A stretch of DNA of 64,000 nt. Source: Variovorax sp. PBL-H6. GTDB taxonomy: Bacteria > Pseudomonadota > Gammaproteobacteria > Burkholderiales > Burkholderiaceae_C. Of this stretch, positions 14,457-22,817 are shown piece by piece. Location of the stretch: positions 3,782,001 to 3,846,000 of the forward strand of contig NZ_LR594659.1 in the NCBI RefSeq assembly GCF_901827155.1, read 5' to 3'. The notes beneath the pieces were generated by a model. The model was given only the letters and a program-made list of their open reading frames with translations, ran no database searches and was not told the DNA's origin. Made by a program: the position numbers and the translations under genes. The first letter of the stretch is position 1. The number at the start of each line of letters is the position of its first letter.

Positions 14457-15727
14457 TGCACCCGTTCCTTTTTCGACACACGAACGGCCTGCGTCAGGCG
14501 GCCCACGACCTCGGCCACGCTGGGCAGCCCGTCGTCGTACAGCCGCCGCAACGGCAGCAGGACCGAGCCGTCGGTGCGGAAAAGATGGCCACCGGAGCCG
14601 ATGCCCGGGGTAGACACTGGAATGAACACGCGTCCGCGCGAAGGCGCCTGCGCTTCCTGCGGCAGTTGCATCCTCGGATGGCCCAGCACGATGCACGGCA
14701 GGTCGGGCGCGGGCGGCCCGGGCTGCGGGCCGAAACTCGACACCCACAGCAGCAGGTCCACGGCGCCGTCGGACAGCAGGCGTTGCGCATCGAAGCACAG
14801 CGACTCGTGCTCCAGGCCCCTCGGCCCGGCGCGCGAACGCAGCGGCAGGCCGGAAAGCCAGGCGAAGACCTGGTTCACCGTCGAGGCGCCGTCGTCACCG
14901 CCCAGCGCCAGCGAGGCCGCGCGCGTGCCGAGGTTGAGGGTGGCGACGATGCGCTGGATGCCCTCGACGATCAGCGCGCCCTGCGCGGGCAGGCGGCCCG
15001 TCTCGTAGACCAGGACCGCGTAGCGAGCCACACGCAGGCGCTGCGCCAGCGCCGCGAGGCCGGCCGGCACGCGCCCATCGTCCGCCGCGAGGCGGCCGGC
15101 CACCAGCGCCGCGAGCAGCGCCACGGTGTCGAACAAGTCGCCATGGAGCGGCAGGACCTCGGTGCGTGCGCCCTCCGGCTCGCCCACGCCGCACCGGCGA
15201 AAGAACTCGGGATAGCGTGGCGTGGGCTCCCCGGTCATGCAGACGATCAGGTCGGCCCGGCTCCTGACCTCGGCCAGGGTGGTCGAAAAGCCGCCGCGGT
15301 CCTGCAGCGCACGCAGGCCGTGCATCAACGCCGGTCCTCCGGCCGGGTCGCAAATGGCGCCTGTTTCGCAGGCCAGCGCATGAAGCGCCCGCGCGCCCGC
15401 GACATCGGTGCCCAGCCCGCCGAACAAGGGCTGCCGGCTGGCGGCGAGCATGGATGCAGCGGCGGCAAGCGCGCTCTCGACATCGCAGTCCCGGCCGTCG
15501 ACGCTTGGCCGCTCGGCTGCGGGGGCGCCGCCGAACATCGCCAGCGCCGCGTGCGCCCTCGGGCACTCGCTGCCGGTCAGCGTGGGCGGCATGCCGGGCG
15601 GCCCGAGCGCCACGCCGAAGCTGTCGCACAACAAGGGGCAGAAAGGACAGGTCCACGGAGCCTGGCCGGGCTGTTCGGTTGCGTCGACGGGCGTCATGGG
15701 CGGGCAACCACGCAAAGCACGTGCCAT
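14453..15727 (-). CDS. fhcB: FhcB, formyltransferase/hydrolase complex subunit B
   Basis: Up to 424 residues, related to the molybdo/tungstopterin subunit of archaeal formylmethanofuran dehydrogenase. Near the N-terminus is WTCPFCPLLCDSF, with GSECPRAHAAL and the C-terminal GIGSGGHLFRTDGSVLLPL further on. Bacterial FhcB is thought to lack the redox centre and be structural. The ATG at 15697 (MTPVDATEQ) fits the family start as well as 15727; neither has a strong ribosome site. It is first in the minus-strand fhcB-A-D-C operon, whose promoter should lie in 15728-15928, where I see no clear consensus. Confidence 0.92.
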   Translation of the reverse strand: MARALRGCPPMTPVDATEQPGQAPWTCPFCPLLCDSFGVALGPPGMPPTLTGSECPRAHAALAMFGGAPAAERPSVDGRDCDVESALAAAASMLAASRQPLFGGLGTDVAGARALHALACETGAICDPAGGPALMHGLRALQDRGGFSTTLAEVRSRADLIVCMTGEPTPRYPEFFRRCGVGEPEGARTEVLPLHGDLFDTVALLAALVAGRLAADDGRVPAGLAALAQRLRVARYAVLVYETGRLPAQGALIVEGIQRIVATLNLGTRAASLALGGDDGASTVNQVFAWLSGLPLRSRAGPRGLEHESLCFDAQRLLSDGAVDLLLWVSSFGPQPGPPAPDLPCIVLGHPRMQLPQEAQAPSRGRVFIPVSTPGIGSGGHLFRTDGSVLLPLRRLYDDGLPSVAEVVGRLTQAVRVSKKERVQ

Positions 15728-15928
15728 TCACCCGGCAGGCGGCGGCGCAACGCGGCAGGGCCGCCGACACGCGCGTTATGAGACAGAGTGTTGCGCTTTC
15801 GTGCGTTCAAGAGGCGCCGGCACTCACCGGGCGCACGGCGCCCGAGCCGCTTTTCGGGATGGCACGGTTCGTGTGTGCTGCCCGCTCATGGCGCGCCCCC
15901 GAACCCTCCTCGTCCCTGCGCTTGCGGC

Positions 15929-16651
15929 TCAGCGCTGTATCCGCGGCAGTTGCAGGTCGTGCAGGGCGCTGGCCACCAGCCAGGCATCGGCTCCCGCTGC
16001 GGCGGCGCGCGCCAGGTCGCCCTCGCTGCGGATGCCACCCGCGCCGATCAACATGGCGCCGGGGGCCAGGCGGCGAACGTCTCGCAAGGTGTCCAGGTCC
16101 GGCCCGGCGCCGGAGCCGACGCGTTCGAGCGTCATCACGATCAGCCGCTTCGGCCACAGCGCCACCGCATCCCAGCAGCCGGCGGCGTCGAGGCGCTGGC
16201 CGTCGCGCCGGTCCAGCGACAGCGCGGCCTGCGAATCGTCGTCCCCGGCGCCGAAGCAGCGCTCGAGCGCCTCGCGCGAGCGCAGGGATTCGCTGCCATA
16301 CACGAGCACGATGCGAGAGGCGAACGGCGCCAGCCGGCTGCGCAATGCCTGCCCGGCCGATGCGTCCGCCAGGCCTGCGTCCAGCCACAACTCGATGCCC
16401 GGAAGTGCCTCCAGCAGCCCGGCCAGCACCGTGACCTGCGTGGCCCCGCCCTGCAGGGCGTCGAGGTCGGCCACGTACAACTGCCGCGCCGCACAGTGAT
16501 CGCACAGGATGCGCGCCACCGTCACCGGATCGCTGCTGCCGCACAGCGCCGACACGATCGGCCGGTACGCCTGCCGGTCGCCGCGCACGGCACGCACGAC
16601 CTGGCCTTGCAGCAGGTCGATGACGGGGATCAGGTTCAATTCGGAAATCAT
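15929..16651 (-). CDS. HisA/HisF-related TIM-barrel protein of H4MPT clusters
   Basis: 240 residues from MISELNLIPVIDLLQGQVV. The strand-1 motif PVIDL and the C-terminal IGAGGIRSEGDL phosphate-binding loop match the HisA/HisF fold, but the rest diverges from histidine biosynthesis enzymes. HisA-like proteins of this kind recur beside methanofuran/H4MPT genes in methylotrophs; the reaction is unknown to me. Only 27 bp separate its start from the divergent ATP-grasp gene. Confidence 0.8.
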   Translation of the reverse strand: MISELNLIPVIDLLQGQVVRAVRGDRQAYRPIVSALCGSSDPVTVARILCDHCAARQLYVADLDALQGGATQVTVLAGLLEALPGIELWLDAGLADASAGQALRSRLAPFASRIVLVYGSESLRSREALERCFGAGDDDSQAALSLDRRDGQRLDAAGCWDAVALWPKRLIVMTLERVGSGAGPDLDTLRDVRRLAPGAMLIGAGGIRSEGDLARAAAAGADAWLVASALHDLQLPRIQR

Positions 16652-16678
16652 GGGCAGGCACCCGGAAGAAGGATGGAA

Positions 16679-17665
16679 ATGACGACACGCGTCTTCGTTT
16701 ACGAGTATCTCAGCGGTGGCGGCTGGAGCGAGCACGGCGACGACGCGGCGGCCGACGAACTGCTGCCGCTGGGGTTGTCGATGCGCGATGCCATGGTCTC
16801 AGACCTGATGCGCGTTCGCGATTGTTCGGTGTCGGCGGCCACGTGTGTCCCCGTGAACACCCTGCCCAGCCGCGCCACGCCGCTGCGTCCGCTTGCGGGT
16901 GAATCGGCCTTCGCCTTCGTCGCGCGGCAGAGCGTGCTGCACGACCTGGTGTGGCTGGTCGCACCCGAGACGGATGGCCTGCTGGCGCGCTTCCAGCGGA
17001 TCGTGGGCGACGCGCGCTGGCTGGGCTGCAGCGCCGAGGCCATCGAACTCGCCGCCGGCAAGCGGGCCACGCTCGCGCACCTGGCGGCGCACGGCATGAC
17101 GACGCCGCTGGCCTTCGAGCATGCACCCGGGATCGAGCGCTGGGTGGTCAAGCCCGACGATGGCGCCGGCGGCGTGGCGACCCGCGTGCACGACCGGCGC
17201 GCGGCCGCGCTCGAGGACCAGGCGCAACGGGCGAGTGCCGGCGCGCCGGTCACGCTCGAGCCCTGGGTCGAAGGCGAGGCCTTGAGCCTGTCGCTGCTGT
17301 GCACGCCGCACAGGACCGAGATGCTGAGCATCAACCGCCAGCGGATCGCGGTCGATGCGCATGGGCGGCTTTGCTTCGAAGGCGTCACGGTCGATGCGCT
17401 CGGCCGCAACGATCCGCGAGCGGAGCCGCTGGCGGACCTGGCCGGGCAGGTGGCACGCGCCATTCCGGGCTTGCAGGGCTTCGCCGGCATCGACCTGGTC
17501 TGGCATCCGCAGCGCGGCCCGGTGGTGATCGAGGTCAACCCACGCGTCACTTGCGCCTATGTCGGGCTCTCGGCGGCGCTGGGTCGAAACCTGGCAGCCG
17601 AACTGGTCGCGAGTCGGCTGCACGGCAGCACCCACGATCGGGATCTTGCGCGTGCCGACGCCTGA
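16679..17665 (+). CDS. ATP-grasp ligase, possible tyramine-glutamate ligase (MfnD-like)
   Basis: 328 residues, starting MTTRVFVYEYLSGGG at an ATG 6 nt after GGAAGAAGG; another in-frame ATG is at 16673. ATP-grasp features are WVVKPDDGAGGVATR (nucleotide loop), EPWVEGEALSLSLLC, and metal ligands in GIDLVWHPQRGPVVIEVNPRVT. It is followed by mfnF-like and mfnE-like genes, suggesting the ligase that joins glutamate to tyramine in methanofuran synthesis. This assignment is inference from neighbours; other amino-acid ligations are possible. Confidence 0.8.
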   Translation: MTTRVFVYEYLSGGGWSEHGDDAAADELLPLGLSMRDAMVSDLMRVRDCSVSAATCVPVNTLPSRATPLRPLAGESAFAFVARQSVLHDLVWLVAPETDGLLARFQRIVGDARWLGCSAEAIELAAGKRATLAHLAAHGMTTPLAFEHAPGIERWVVKPDDGAGGVATRVHDRRAAALEDQAQRASAGAPVTLEPWVEGEALSLSLLCTPHRTEMLSINRQRIAVDAHGRLCFEGVTVDALGRNDPRAEPLADLAGQVARAIPGLQGFAGIDLVWHPQRGPVVIEVNPRVTCAYVGLSAALGRNLAAELVASRLHGSTHDRDLARADA

Positions 17666-18737
17666 ACGCACCACCCTCGGGTGGGACATCGGCGGCGCAC
17701 ATGTCAAGGCCTGCGTGCTGCAACGCGGCGAGGTGGTGGACGTGGCGCAGTGGGGATGCCCGCTCTGGCAGGGACTCGACCACCTGACAAGCGCACTGCA
17801 GGCCGCGCGGGCACGCTGGCCCGCGCTCGACGCCGCGCAGCATGCCGTGACCATGACGGGCGAGATGGTCGATCTCTTCCCCGACCGTGAAGCCGGTGTT
17901 CGAGGCATTGCCGCGGCGCTGGCCGCATCGCTTCCCGCGGCGCCGGATGCGCTGCACTTCTTTGCCGGAGACGCGGGCTGGTGCGGCGCCGCCGAGGTGG
18001 CGGCGCAGTGGGCGTGCATCGCCTCCGCCAACTGGCTCGCCACGGCACGGCACGCAGCGCTCATGTTTCCCGAAGGCGTGCTGGTCGACATCGGCAGCAC
18101 GACCACCGACCTGATCGCATTCGGCAACGCTCGCGTGCTGAGCGCGAGCCGCAGCGACGCCGAACGGCTGGTGAGCGGCGAGCTGGCCTACCACGGCGTG
18201 GTGCGCACTCCCTTGTGCGCGCTGACCCAGCGCATCACGTGGCGCGGCCATGCACGCCACGTGATGAACGAATTCTTCGCCACGACGGCCGATGTCTACC
18301 GGCTCTGCGGCGAGCTCGATCCGGCGCACGACCTGCATCCGAGTGCCGACAACGCGGCCAAGAGCCCGGCCGCAACCCGCCAGCGGCTCGCGCGCATGGT
18401 CGGGCTCGACGAGCGCGACGCCACGCCCGACGAATGGCTCGACCTGGCGCGGGCCTGGCGCAGCGCCCAGCTCGAAGCGCTGGCCGCGCCATTGCGTCGC
18501 GTGCTGGCCGCCCATGCGCTTTCGGATCGGGCCGTGATCGTCGGCGCCGGCTGCGGCGCGTTCCTGGTACCGGAGCTCGCAGCCGCAGCCGCCGAAGCCG
18601 CACCGCGCCGGCTGGCCGCGTATGGCGGCGATGTCGCAAGCGTGGGGCGCCATGCGGCCGCAGGAACGGCCGGCTGGGCGCAAGTGTGCGCCCCCAGCGT
18701 CGCGGTGGCGGCGCTGTTCGAGCGGGAGCACGACTGA
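17652..18737 (+). CDS. MfnF-like hydantoinase/oxoprolinase-fold cofactor synthase
   Basis: 361 residues from a GTG at 17652 that overlaps the ATP-grasp gene by 14 nt. The ASKHA-type phosphate loop TLGWDIGGAHVKACVL near the N-terminus and the second LVDIGSTTTDLIAFG place it in the family containing MfnF, which couples the aminomethylfuran diphosphate to the tyramine-glutamate part in methanofuran biosynthesis. Its stop overlaps the mfnE-like start (TGATG). The family is clear; the exact reaction is inferred from archaeal homologues. Confidence 0.8.
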   Translation: MPTPERTTLGWDIGGAHVKACVLQRGEVVDVAQWGCPLWQGLDHLTSALQAARARWPALDAAQHAVTMTGEMVDLFPDREAGVRGIAAALAASLPAAPDALHFFAGDAGWCGAAEVAAQWACIASANWLATARHAALMFPEGVLVDIGSTTTDLIAFGNARVLSASRSDAERLVSGELAYHGVVRTPLCALTQRITWRGHARHVMNEFFATTADVYRLCGELDPAHDLHPSADNAAKSPAATRQRLARMVGLDERDATPDEWLDLARAWRSAQLEALAAPLRRVLAAHALSDRAVIVGAGCGAFLVPELAAAAAEAAPRRLAAYGGDVASVGRHAAAGTAGWAQVCAPSVAVAALFEREHD

Positions 18738-19336
18738 TGTGGGTGGTCAAGATCGGCGGCAGTCTCTGCGGCGACCCGGTGCTGCTGCAGTGGCTCGATC
18801 TGCTGACCCAGCTCGGCGGCGGCCGCGTGACGATCGTCTGCGGCGGCGGCAGCTTTGCCGATGAAGTGCGGCGCGTCCAGGCGCATTGGGAGTTCGATGA
18901 CCTCGCCGCCCACAACATGGCCGTGCTGGCCATGGCGCAGACCGCCTACCAGTTGCACGCGCTGAACCCCGCACTTCAGCTGGCCGCGCGCCGCGCCGAC
19001 ATTCCCGCCCTGCTGCATCTTGGCAAGACCGCGCTGTGGCTGCCCTTCGAGCTCAGGCGCGACCAGCCGGACGCACGGACCGGCTGGGACACCACCTCCG
19101 ACACGATTGCGCTGGACCTGGCGAAGCATCTCAACGCCGAGCAGTTGGTGATGGTCAAGTCCTGCGCCATCGACCCGGCGCTGACACTGGCCGAGCTCGG
19201 CGCCAGCGGCGTGCTCGACCCCGGATTCGCGCAGTTGTCGGGCGACGCGGCCTTCCCCATTACCCTGCTTCACAAGAACCAGGTGGCCGCCATGCGCGCA
19301 CTGCTGCTGGGCGAAGCCAACTACGCGGTGCGCTGA
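18737..19336 (+). CDS. Amino-acid-kinase-fold protein, MfnE-like furan phosphate kinase
   Basis: 199 residues. MWVVKIGGSLCGDP at the N-terminus and TIVCGGGSFADEVR are the glycine loops of the amino acid kinase fold, and GWDTTSDTIALDLAKHL supplies the binding region. Archaeal MfnE phosphorylates aminomethylfuran methyl phosphate to the diphosphate, the step before MfnF. The gene is coupled to the mfnF-like gene by TGATG and lies 16 bp from the converging mfnB stop. Confidence 0.85.
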   Translation: MWVVKIGGSLCGDPVLLQWLDLLTQLGGGRVTIVCGGGSFADEVRRVQAHWEFDDLAAHNMAVLAMAQTAYQLHALNPALQLAARRADIPALLHLGKTALWLPFELRRDQPDARTGWDTTSDTIALDLAKHLNAEQLVMVKSCAIDPALTLAELGASGVLDPGFAQLSGDAAFPITLLHKNQVAAMRALLLGEANYAVR

Positions 19337-19352
19337 GCGCCGGCGCAGCAGC

Positions 19353-20075
19353 TCAGGCAGGTGCAGGCTCGACCGCCTGCCCGTGCAGCAGCCCGGCCAA
19401 TGCCGCGAGCCGTCGGGGGCAGAGCGCCGTCGCGCGGTCACCGATGCAAACGGCGCTGCGAAAGCCCGCGAAATCGGGCGCCAGCGCCAGCACCAGCGGG
19501 ACATGCGTCGTGCGCAGCGCGCCTGCCAACCCAACGAGCCGGCCCGACGCCCGCACCCGCGCCAGGAAATCGCGCAGCTCCGGGATCGGCAACACATCGA
19601 AAAGGCTGCCGGCCTGCTTGTCGGCCGTGTCGACCATCAGCGCCGGAAAGGCGAGGCCGCAGGCGTGCGCAACCAGCGCCGGATCCAGGCCGCGGTCGGC
19701 CACGAAGACCGGCACCACCGGCCAGCCGCCCTGCGCCAATGCTTCGAGCACTGCAAAGGCCTCGGGCCCGCGCTCGATGCCGACCTTGACGTAGTCGACG
19801 CCGCAGGCATCGACGGCCTCGACCTGGGCCAGGATGCGCGGCAGCGCATGCATCGGCAGATCGCCGATGGTGGCGCTCACGGGCCGTGCGACCGCCTGCG
19901 CGCGCAAGGCGCCCACCACGGCAGCGATCGTCGCCACCGGCAAGCCACCCAGCGCGCCCTCCCCAGGCTCCTTCAAGTCGATGAAGTCGGCTCCGCTGCC
20001 AGCCGCAAGCAGTGCCTCCGGCACGCTGCGGACACTCACCAGCATGCGCGTCGCCGTCATGGTCGTCGAAGTCAT
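19353..20075 (-). CDS. mfnB: MfnB, (5-formylfuran-3-yl)methyl phosphate synthase
   Basis: 240 residues from MTSTTMTATRMLVSVRS. Family motifs are GADFIDLKEPGEGALGG (Schiff-base lysine region), VDYVKVGIERG, FPALMVDTADKQAGSLFDVL and LVGLAGAL. MfnB condenses two glyceraldehyde-3-phosphate molecules into the furan precursor of methanofuran. It is last in the minus-strand operon and its ATG overlaps the DUF447 stop (ATGA). A dozen non-conserved N-terminal residues may mean the real start is the ATG at M6 or M11. Confidence 0.93.
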   Translation of the reverse strand: MTSTTMTATRMLVSVRSVPEALLAAGSGADFIDLKEPGEGALGGLPVATIAAVVGALRAQAVARPVSATIGDLPMHALPRILAQVEAVDACGVDYVKVGIERGPEAFAVLEALAQGGWPVVPVFVADRGLDPALVAHACGLAFPALMVDTADKQAGSLFDVLPIPELRDFLARVRASGRLVGLAGALRTTHVPLVLALAPDFAGFRSAVCIGDRATALCPRRLAALAGLLHGQAVEPAPA

Positions 20076-20650
20076 GTGCGCTCCTGCGGGTGGGCCTTGT
20101 GCTGCGCAACCGCGGCACGCAGCCACTCCCAGGCTTCGCGCTCCTCGGGGCCCGCCGTCTTGTCGATCGCGATCTGCAGGTAGCTCATTTCGGTTTCCAC
20201 TTTCTCGGATGCCAGCATGTGCAGGCGGCTGACCAGCACCGCCCCTTCGATCACCGCAGCCTGCGCGCGATTGAAGCCGGCGAAGGGTGCGTGCGTGGCC
20301 TCGTGCACGGCACGCATGCGCAGCACCGGCCGCTGCACGTCGTCGCGACGCTCGTCCAGCGCCAGTTCGACATGGCGCAGTGCACAGGCGAGCCGCACGC
20401 CTTCGATGCGTTCGGCCGCGTGCGTGGGCCAGACCTTGCGCCCGGTCACGCACCCGGCGAAAACGCGGGTGTCGCACACGATGTTGAGCACCGCGAGGCC
20501 GGTCGCCACGATGTTGTCGTGCGTGGTGGACGGCTTGAACGGCATCAGCACCACGCCGCCTTCCTGGTAGCGGATGCCCATCGGCGCGACGTGCGCCTGC
20601 CCGCCGGGTGCGACGGTGGTCACCACCGCTTCGAAGATCTGGTCGTTCAT
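20072..20650 (-). CDS. DUF447 family protein (flavin-reductase-like fold)
   Basis: 192 residues, MNDQIFEAVVTTVAPGGQAHVAPMG at the start (split here at the conserved VAPMG), followed by KPSTTHDNIVATG and FNRAQAAVIEGAVLVSRL. The DUF447 family has a split-barrel, flavin-binding-like fold and occurs in methanogens and H4MPT-using bacteria. Its biochemical role is not established to my knowledge. It lies between the DHPS-like gene (8 nt upstream) and mfnB (overlapping), arguing for a cofactor-biosynthesis job. Confidence 0.8.
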   Translation of the reverse strand: MNDQIFEAVVTTVAPGGQAHVAPMGIRYQEGGVVLMPFKPSTTHDNIVATGLAVLNIVCDTRVFAGCVTGRKVWPTHAAERIEGVRLACALRHVELALDERRDDVQRPVLRMRAVHEATHAPFAGFNRAQAAVIEGAVLVSRLHMLASEKVETEMSYLQIAIDKTAGPEEREAWEWLRAAVAQHKAHPQERT

Positions 20651-20658
20651 GGGCGCGC

Positions 20659-22098
20659 TCACCGGGGCTCGGCCGCATTGCTTCGCGCCGCCTTCATGGT
20701 GGTCCCCGGTGCGCACCAGCGCGCCAGGTCTTCGGTGGCGCGCGGCGCCGCGCAGCCCCAGTCCAGCGGCTGGTCCTGCACGTAGCGCTTGCCCAGCTGC
20801 CACGCGATCTCGGCCCGCGCGAGCTCGACACCCATGTAGAAGGCGTGGTCGGCGTCGTCGTGCAGCTTCAGTTGCGGCCAAAGCTCGAAGGCGCCCTGCC
20901 CCAGGCGCAGCCCGTCCCGGTTGTACACGTGCAGGCCGCGGGGCGAGACCTGCACGCGGAAGTTCGGGTCCTTCACTTGCGCGGCGATCTCTTCGATTTC
21001 TTCCGGCGTGTCGGGAAACGGATGCTTGGCGTGCACCGTCATCAGCGCGTCGCTCATGCCCTTTGGCAACGTGCCGTTCCGGGACGCGGCGTGCATGATG
21101 CGGCGCGCCCAGTCGGCCTCGCACACGGCGCGGCGCGCATGCTGGCTGACCTGCGTCGTGAGCACGGCGGCGACATTCAATTCGGCGGCAATGCCGAAGA
21201 GCACGGCGTTGATGCCGCTCGTGTCGGCCTCGGTGAGCTCGGTGAGGTTGCCGATGCCGAGCATGATGGGCGCGTCCGCAAAGCGCTCGCGCAACCGGTG
21301 GTAGCGCACGATCGAGGCGGTCAGCCCGAACGGGATCGGGTCGAGGATCGAATCCGCCAGAAAGGCGCGCCCGCGGCGCTGCAGCTGCGCCACCGCTTCG
21401 TGCAGCGACGCCTCGTCGGCCGGCACGCGCGGGATCAGCACCGGCGTCGCGGCCACCTCGTCGGCGATCCACAGGGTGTCGAGCGTGAGGCTCAGCAGGT
21501 AGTCCGCGCCGGCCTTGCCGCCCCGCAGCAGCTCGTTCGAATCGCTCGAATCGACGCTGACCTGGAAGCCCGCCGCCTTGAGCGCCTGCACGCTCTCGGC
21601 GAGATGATCGAAGCGCGTCTCGGGCAGGCAGCCGAGATCGATGACGTTGGCACCGTCGGCCGCCAGGCGCTCGGCGCGATCGATGATCTGCGCGACCGAC
21701 AGCCGAGGCGCATCGACGATCTCGGCGAAGATCGAGACCTCGTACGCATCCAGCTCGACAGGCTGTGCGGCGCGGTCGAAGTGGCGCGGCAAGTCCTTCA
21801 GCTCCTGCGGGCCGCGCTCCACGGGGATGCCGTAGTGAACGCTCAAGGCCTCCACATCGCCCCGGCAGCGGCCCGGCACGATGATGCGGTCGGCACGGCG
21901 CCCTTCGCCTTCGCCTTTGCCTTCGCTGGACACAGGGGCCGCGACGCGTCGGCGAATCAGGTCCGTCGTCATGAGCGCAGCGACCTGCAACCCGATCTCC
22001 CGCACCTCCCATGTGAACGGGGCCGCCTCGATGCCGGCCAGCACCCGCGTGAGGCTGGCCTGGGCAAGGCGCCCGGTCAGGAAGACGATGTGTTCCAT
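20659..22098 (-). CDS. Pterin-binding-domain (dihydropteroate synthase-like) protein, DUF6513 type
   Basis: 479 residues. It opens MEHIVFLTGRLAQASL. A TIM-barrel pterin-binding segment (AADGANVIDLGCLPET, FQVSVDSSDSNELL, DYLLSLTLDTLWIAD, LADSILDPIPFGLTASI) is followed by about 100 conserved C-terminal residues. This resembles proteins found with H4MPT genes rather than housekeeping FolP. A step in the pterin part of H4MPT synthesis is the natural inference. The start lies within the end of the flavoprotein gene (22-nt overlap). A GEGEG-rich insert near residue 65 is unusual. Confidence 0.82.
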   Translation of the reverse strand: MEHIVFLTGRLAQASLTRVLAGIEAAPFTWEVREIGLQVAALMTTDLIRRRVAAPVSSEGKGEGEGRRADRIIVPGRCRGDVEALSVHYGIPVERGPQELKDLPRHFDRAAQPVELDAYEVSIFAEIVDAPRLSVAQIIDRAERLAADGANVIDLGCLPETRFDHLAESVQALKAAGFQVSVDSSDSNELLRGGKAGADYLLSLTLDTLWIADEVAATPVLIPRVPADEASLHEAVAQLQRRGRAFLADSILDPIPFGLTASIVRYHRLRERFADAPIMLGIGNLTELTEADTSGINAVLFGIAAELNVAAVLTTQVSQHARRAVCEADWARRIMHAASRNGTLPKGMSDALMTVHAKHPFPDTPEEIEEIAAQVKDPNFRVQVSPRGLHVYNRDGLRLGQGAFELWPQLKLHDDADHAFYMGVELARAEIAWQLGKRYVQDQPLDWGCAAPRATEDLARWCAPGTTMKAARSNAAEPR

Positions 22099-22817
22099 GC
22101 GAGAGAGAGTTCCTTCAGTCGTGCATCGAGCACTGCCTCGAGTTCGGCGGGCGAAGAGACCACGCGGCAGAAATCGATGCCGCGCAGCCGCTCCACGTTG
22201 TCCAGTTCGATGCGCCGGGGGCGCAGCGTGACCCAGTCGTGCGGCGATTTGGTCACCACCACCGGTTCGGTGTCGCATGCAAACACGATGCCAGGGATGC
22301 CGAGCTTGCCGGCCTGCGCGAACATGTTGGTGGGCAGCGTGTCGCTGATGCCATAGGCACACTTGGCCACCGTGTTGCTGGTGGCGGGTGCGACCACCAC
22401 CGTGTGATAGATGTCGTCGTAGAGCATGCCGACCGGCACTCCGCTGGCCGTCTTGTCGCGAAACACGCGAAAGCGCGGCTTGAGCGCCTCGATGTTCAGC
22501 TTGTAGATGGGCAGCACTTCCTCGGCAGCCGCCGACAGGAACAGGTCCACGCACGGCAGGCGGGCCGCCAAGGCCAGCGACTCCTCGAGGAAATGGCCCG
22601 AGCCTGTGATGCACCAGGCCAGGCGCGAGCGCGGCGGGGACGCGGGCAGTTGCGACTCGCTGCCTTCGAGGGCGAGAACCGCGCCGCGCGGATCGAAAGC
22701 GCCGGCATCGGGATGCCCCTCCCCGGCCGCGGCCGGCGGATGCGCGGGCTCAGTCGGGCGCCGAGATCTCGATGTGGAGCTTGTGGAGTTTTCGGTACAA
22801 GGTGTTGCGGCTGACAT
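22077..22817 (-). CDS. AfpA-like archaeal-type flavoprotein, start uncertain
   Basis: The conserved part starts at SRLAWCITGSGHFLEESLAL and includes SNTVAKCAYGISDTLPTNMF and GIVFACDTEPVV. It matches the flavoprotein (dihydromethanopterin-reductase-like/AfpA) family linked to methylotroph C1 clusters. The only in-frame ATG (22817) would overlap the upstream regulator by 68 nt and add about 65 low-complexity residues. A near-perfect GGGGAGGGG site precedes an ATG at 22708 that is out of frame by one. Either a CTG start near 22650, the long form, or a one-base error or frameshift is possible. Confidence 0.75.
   Translation of the reverse strand: MSAATPCTENSTSSTSRSRRPTEPAHPPAAAGEGHPDAGAFDPRGAVLALEGSESQLPASPPRSRLAWCITGSGHFLEESLALAARLPCVDLFLSAAAEEVLPIYKLNIEALKPRFRVFRDKTASGVPVGMLYDDIYHTVVVAPATSNTVAKCAYGISDTLPTNMFAQAGKLGIPGIVFACDTEPVVVTKSPHDWVTLRPRRIELDNVERLRGIDFCRVVSSPAELEAVLDARLKELSLAWNTSSS

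Noticed and set aside
12822..15008. 728-codon plus-strand ORF opposite fhcA/fhcB
   Set aside because: High-GC shadow frame; fhcA and fhcB on the minus strand carry complete family motifs and coupled starts.
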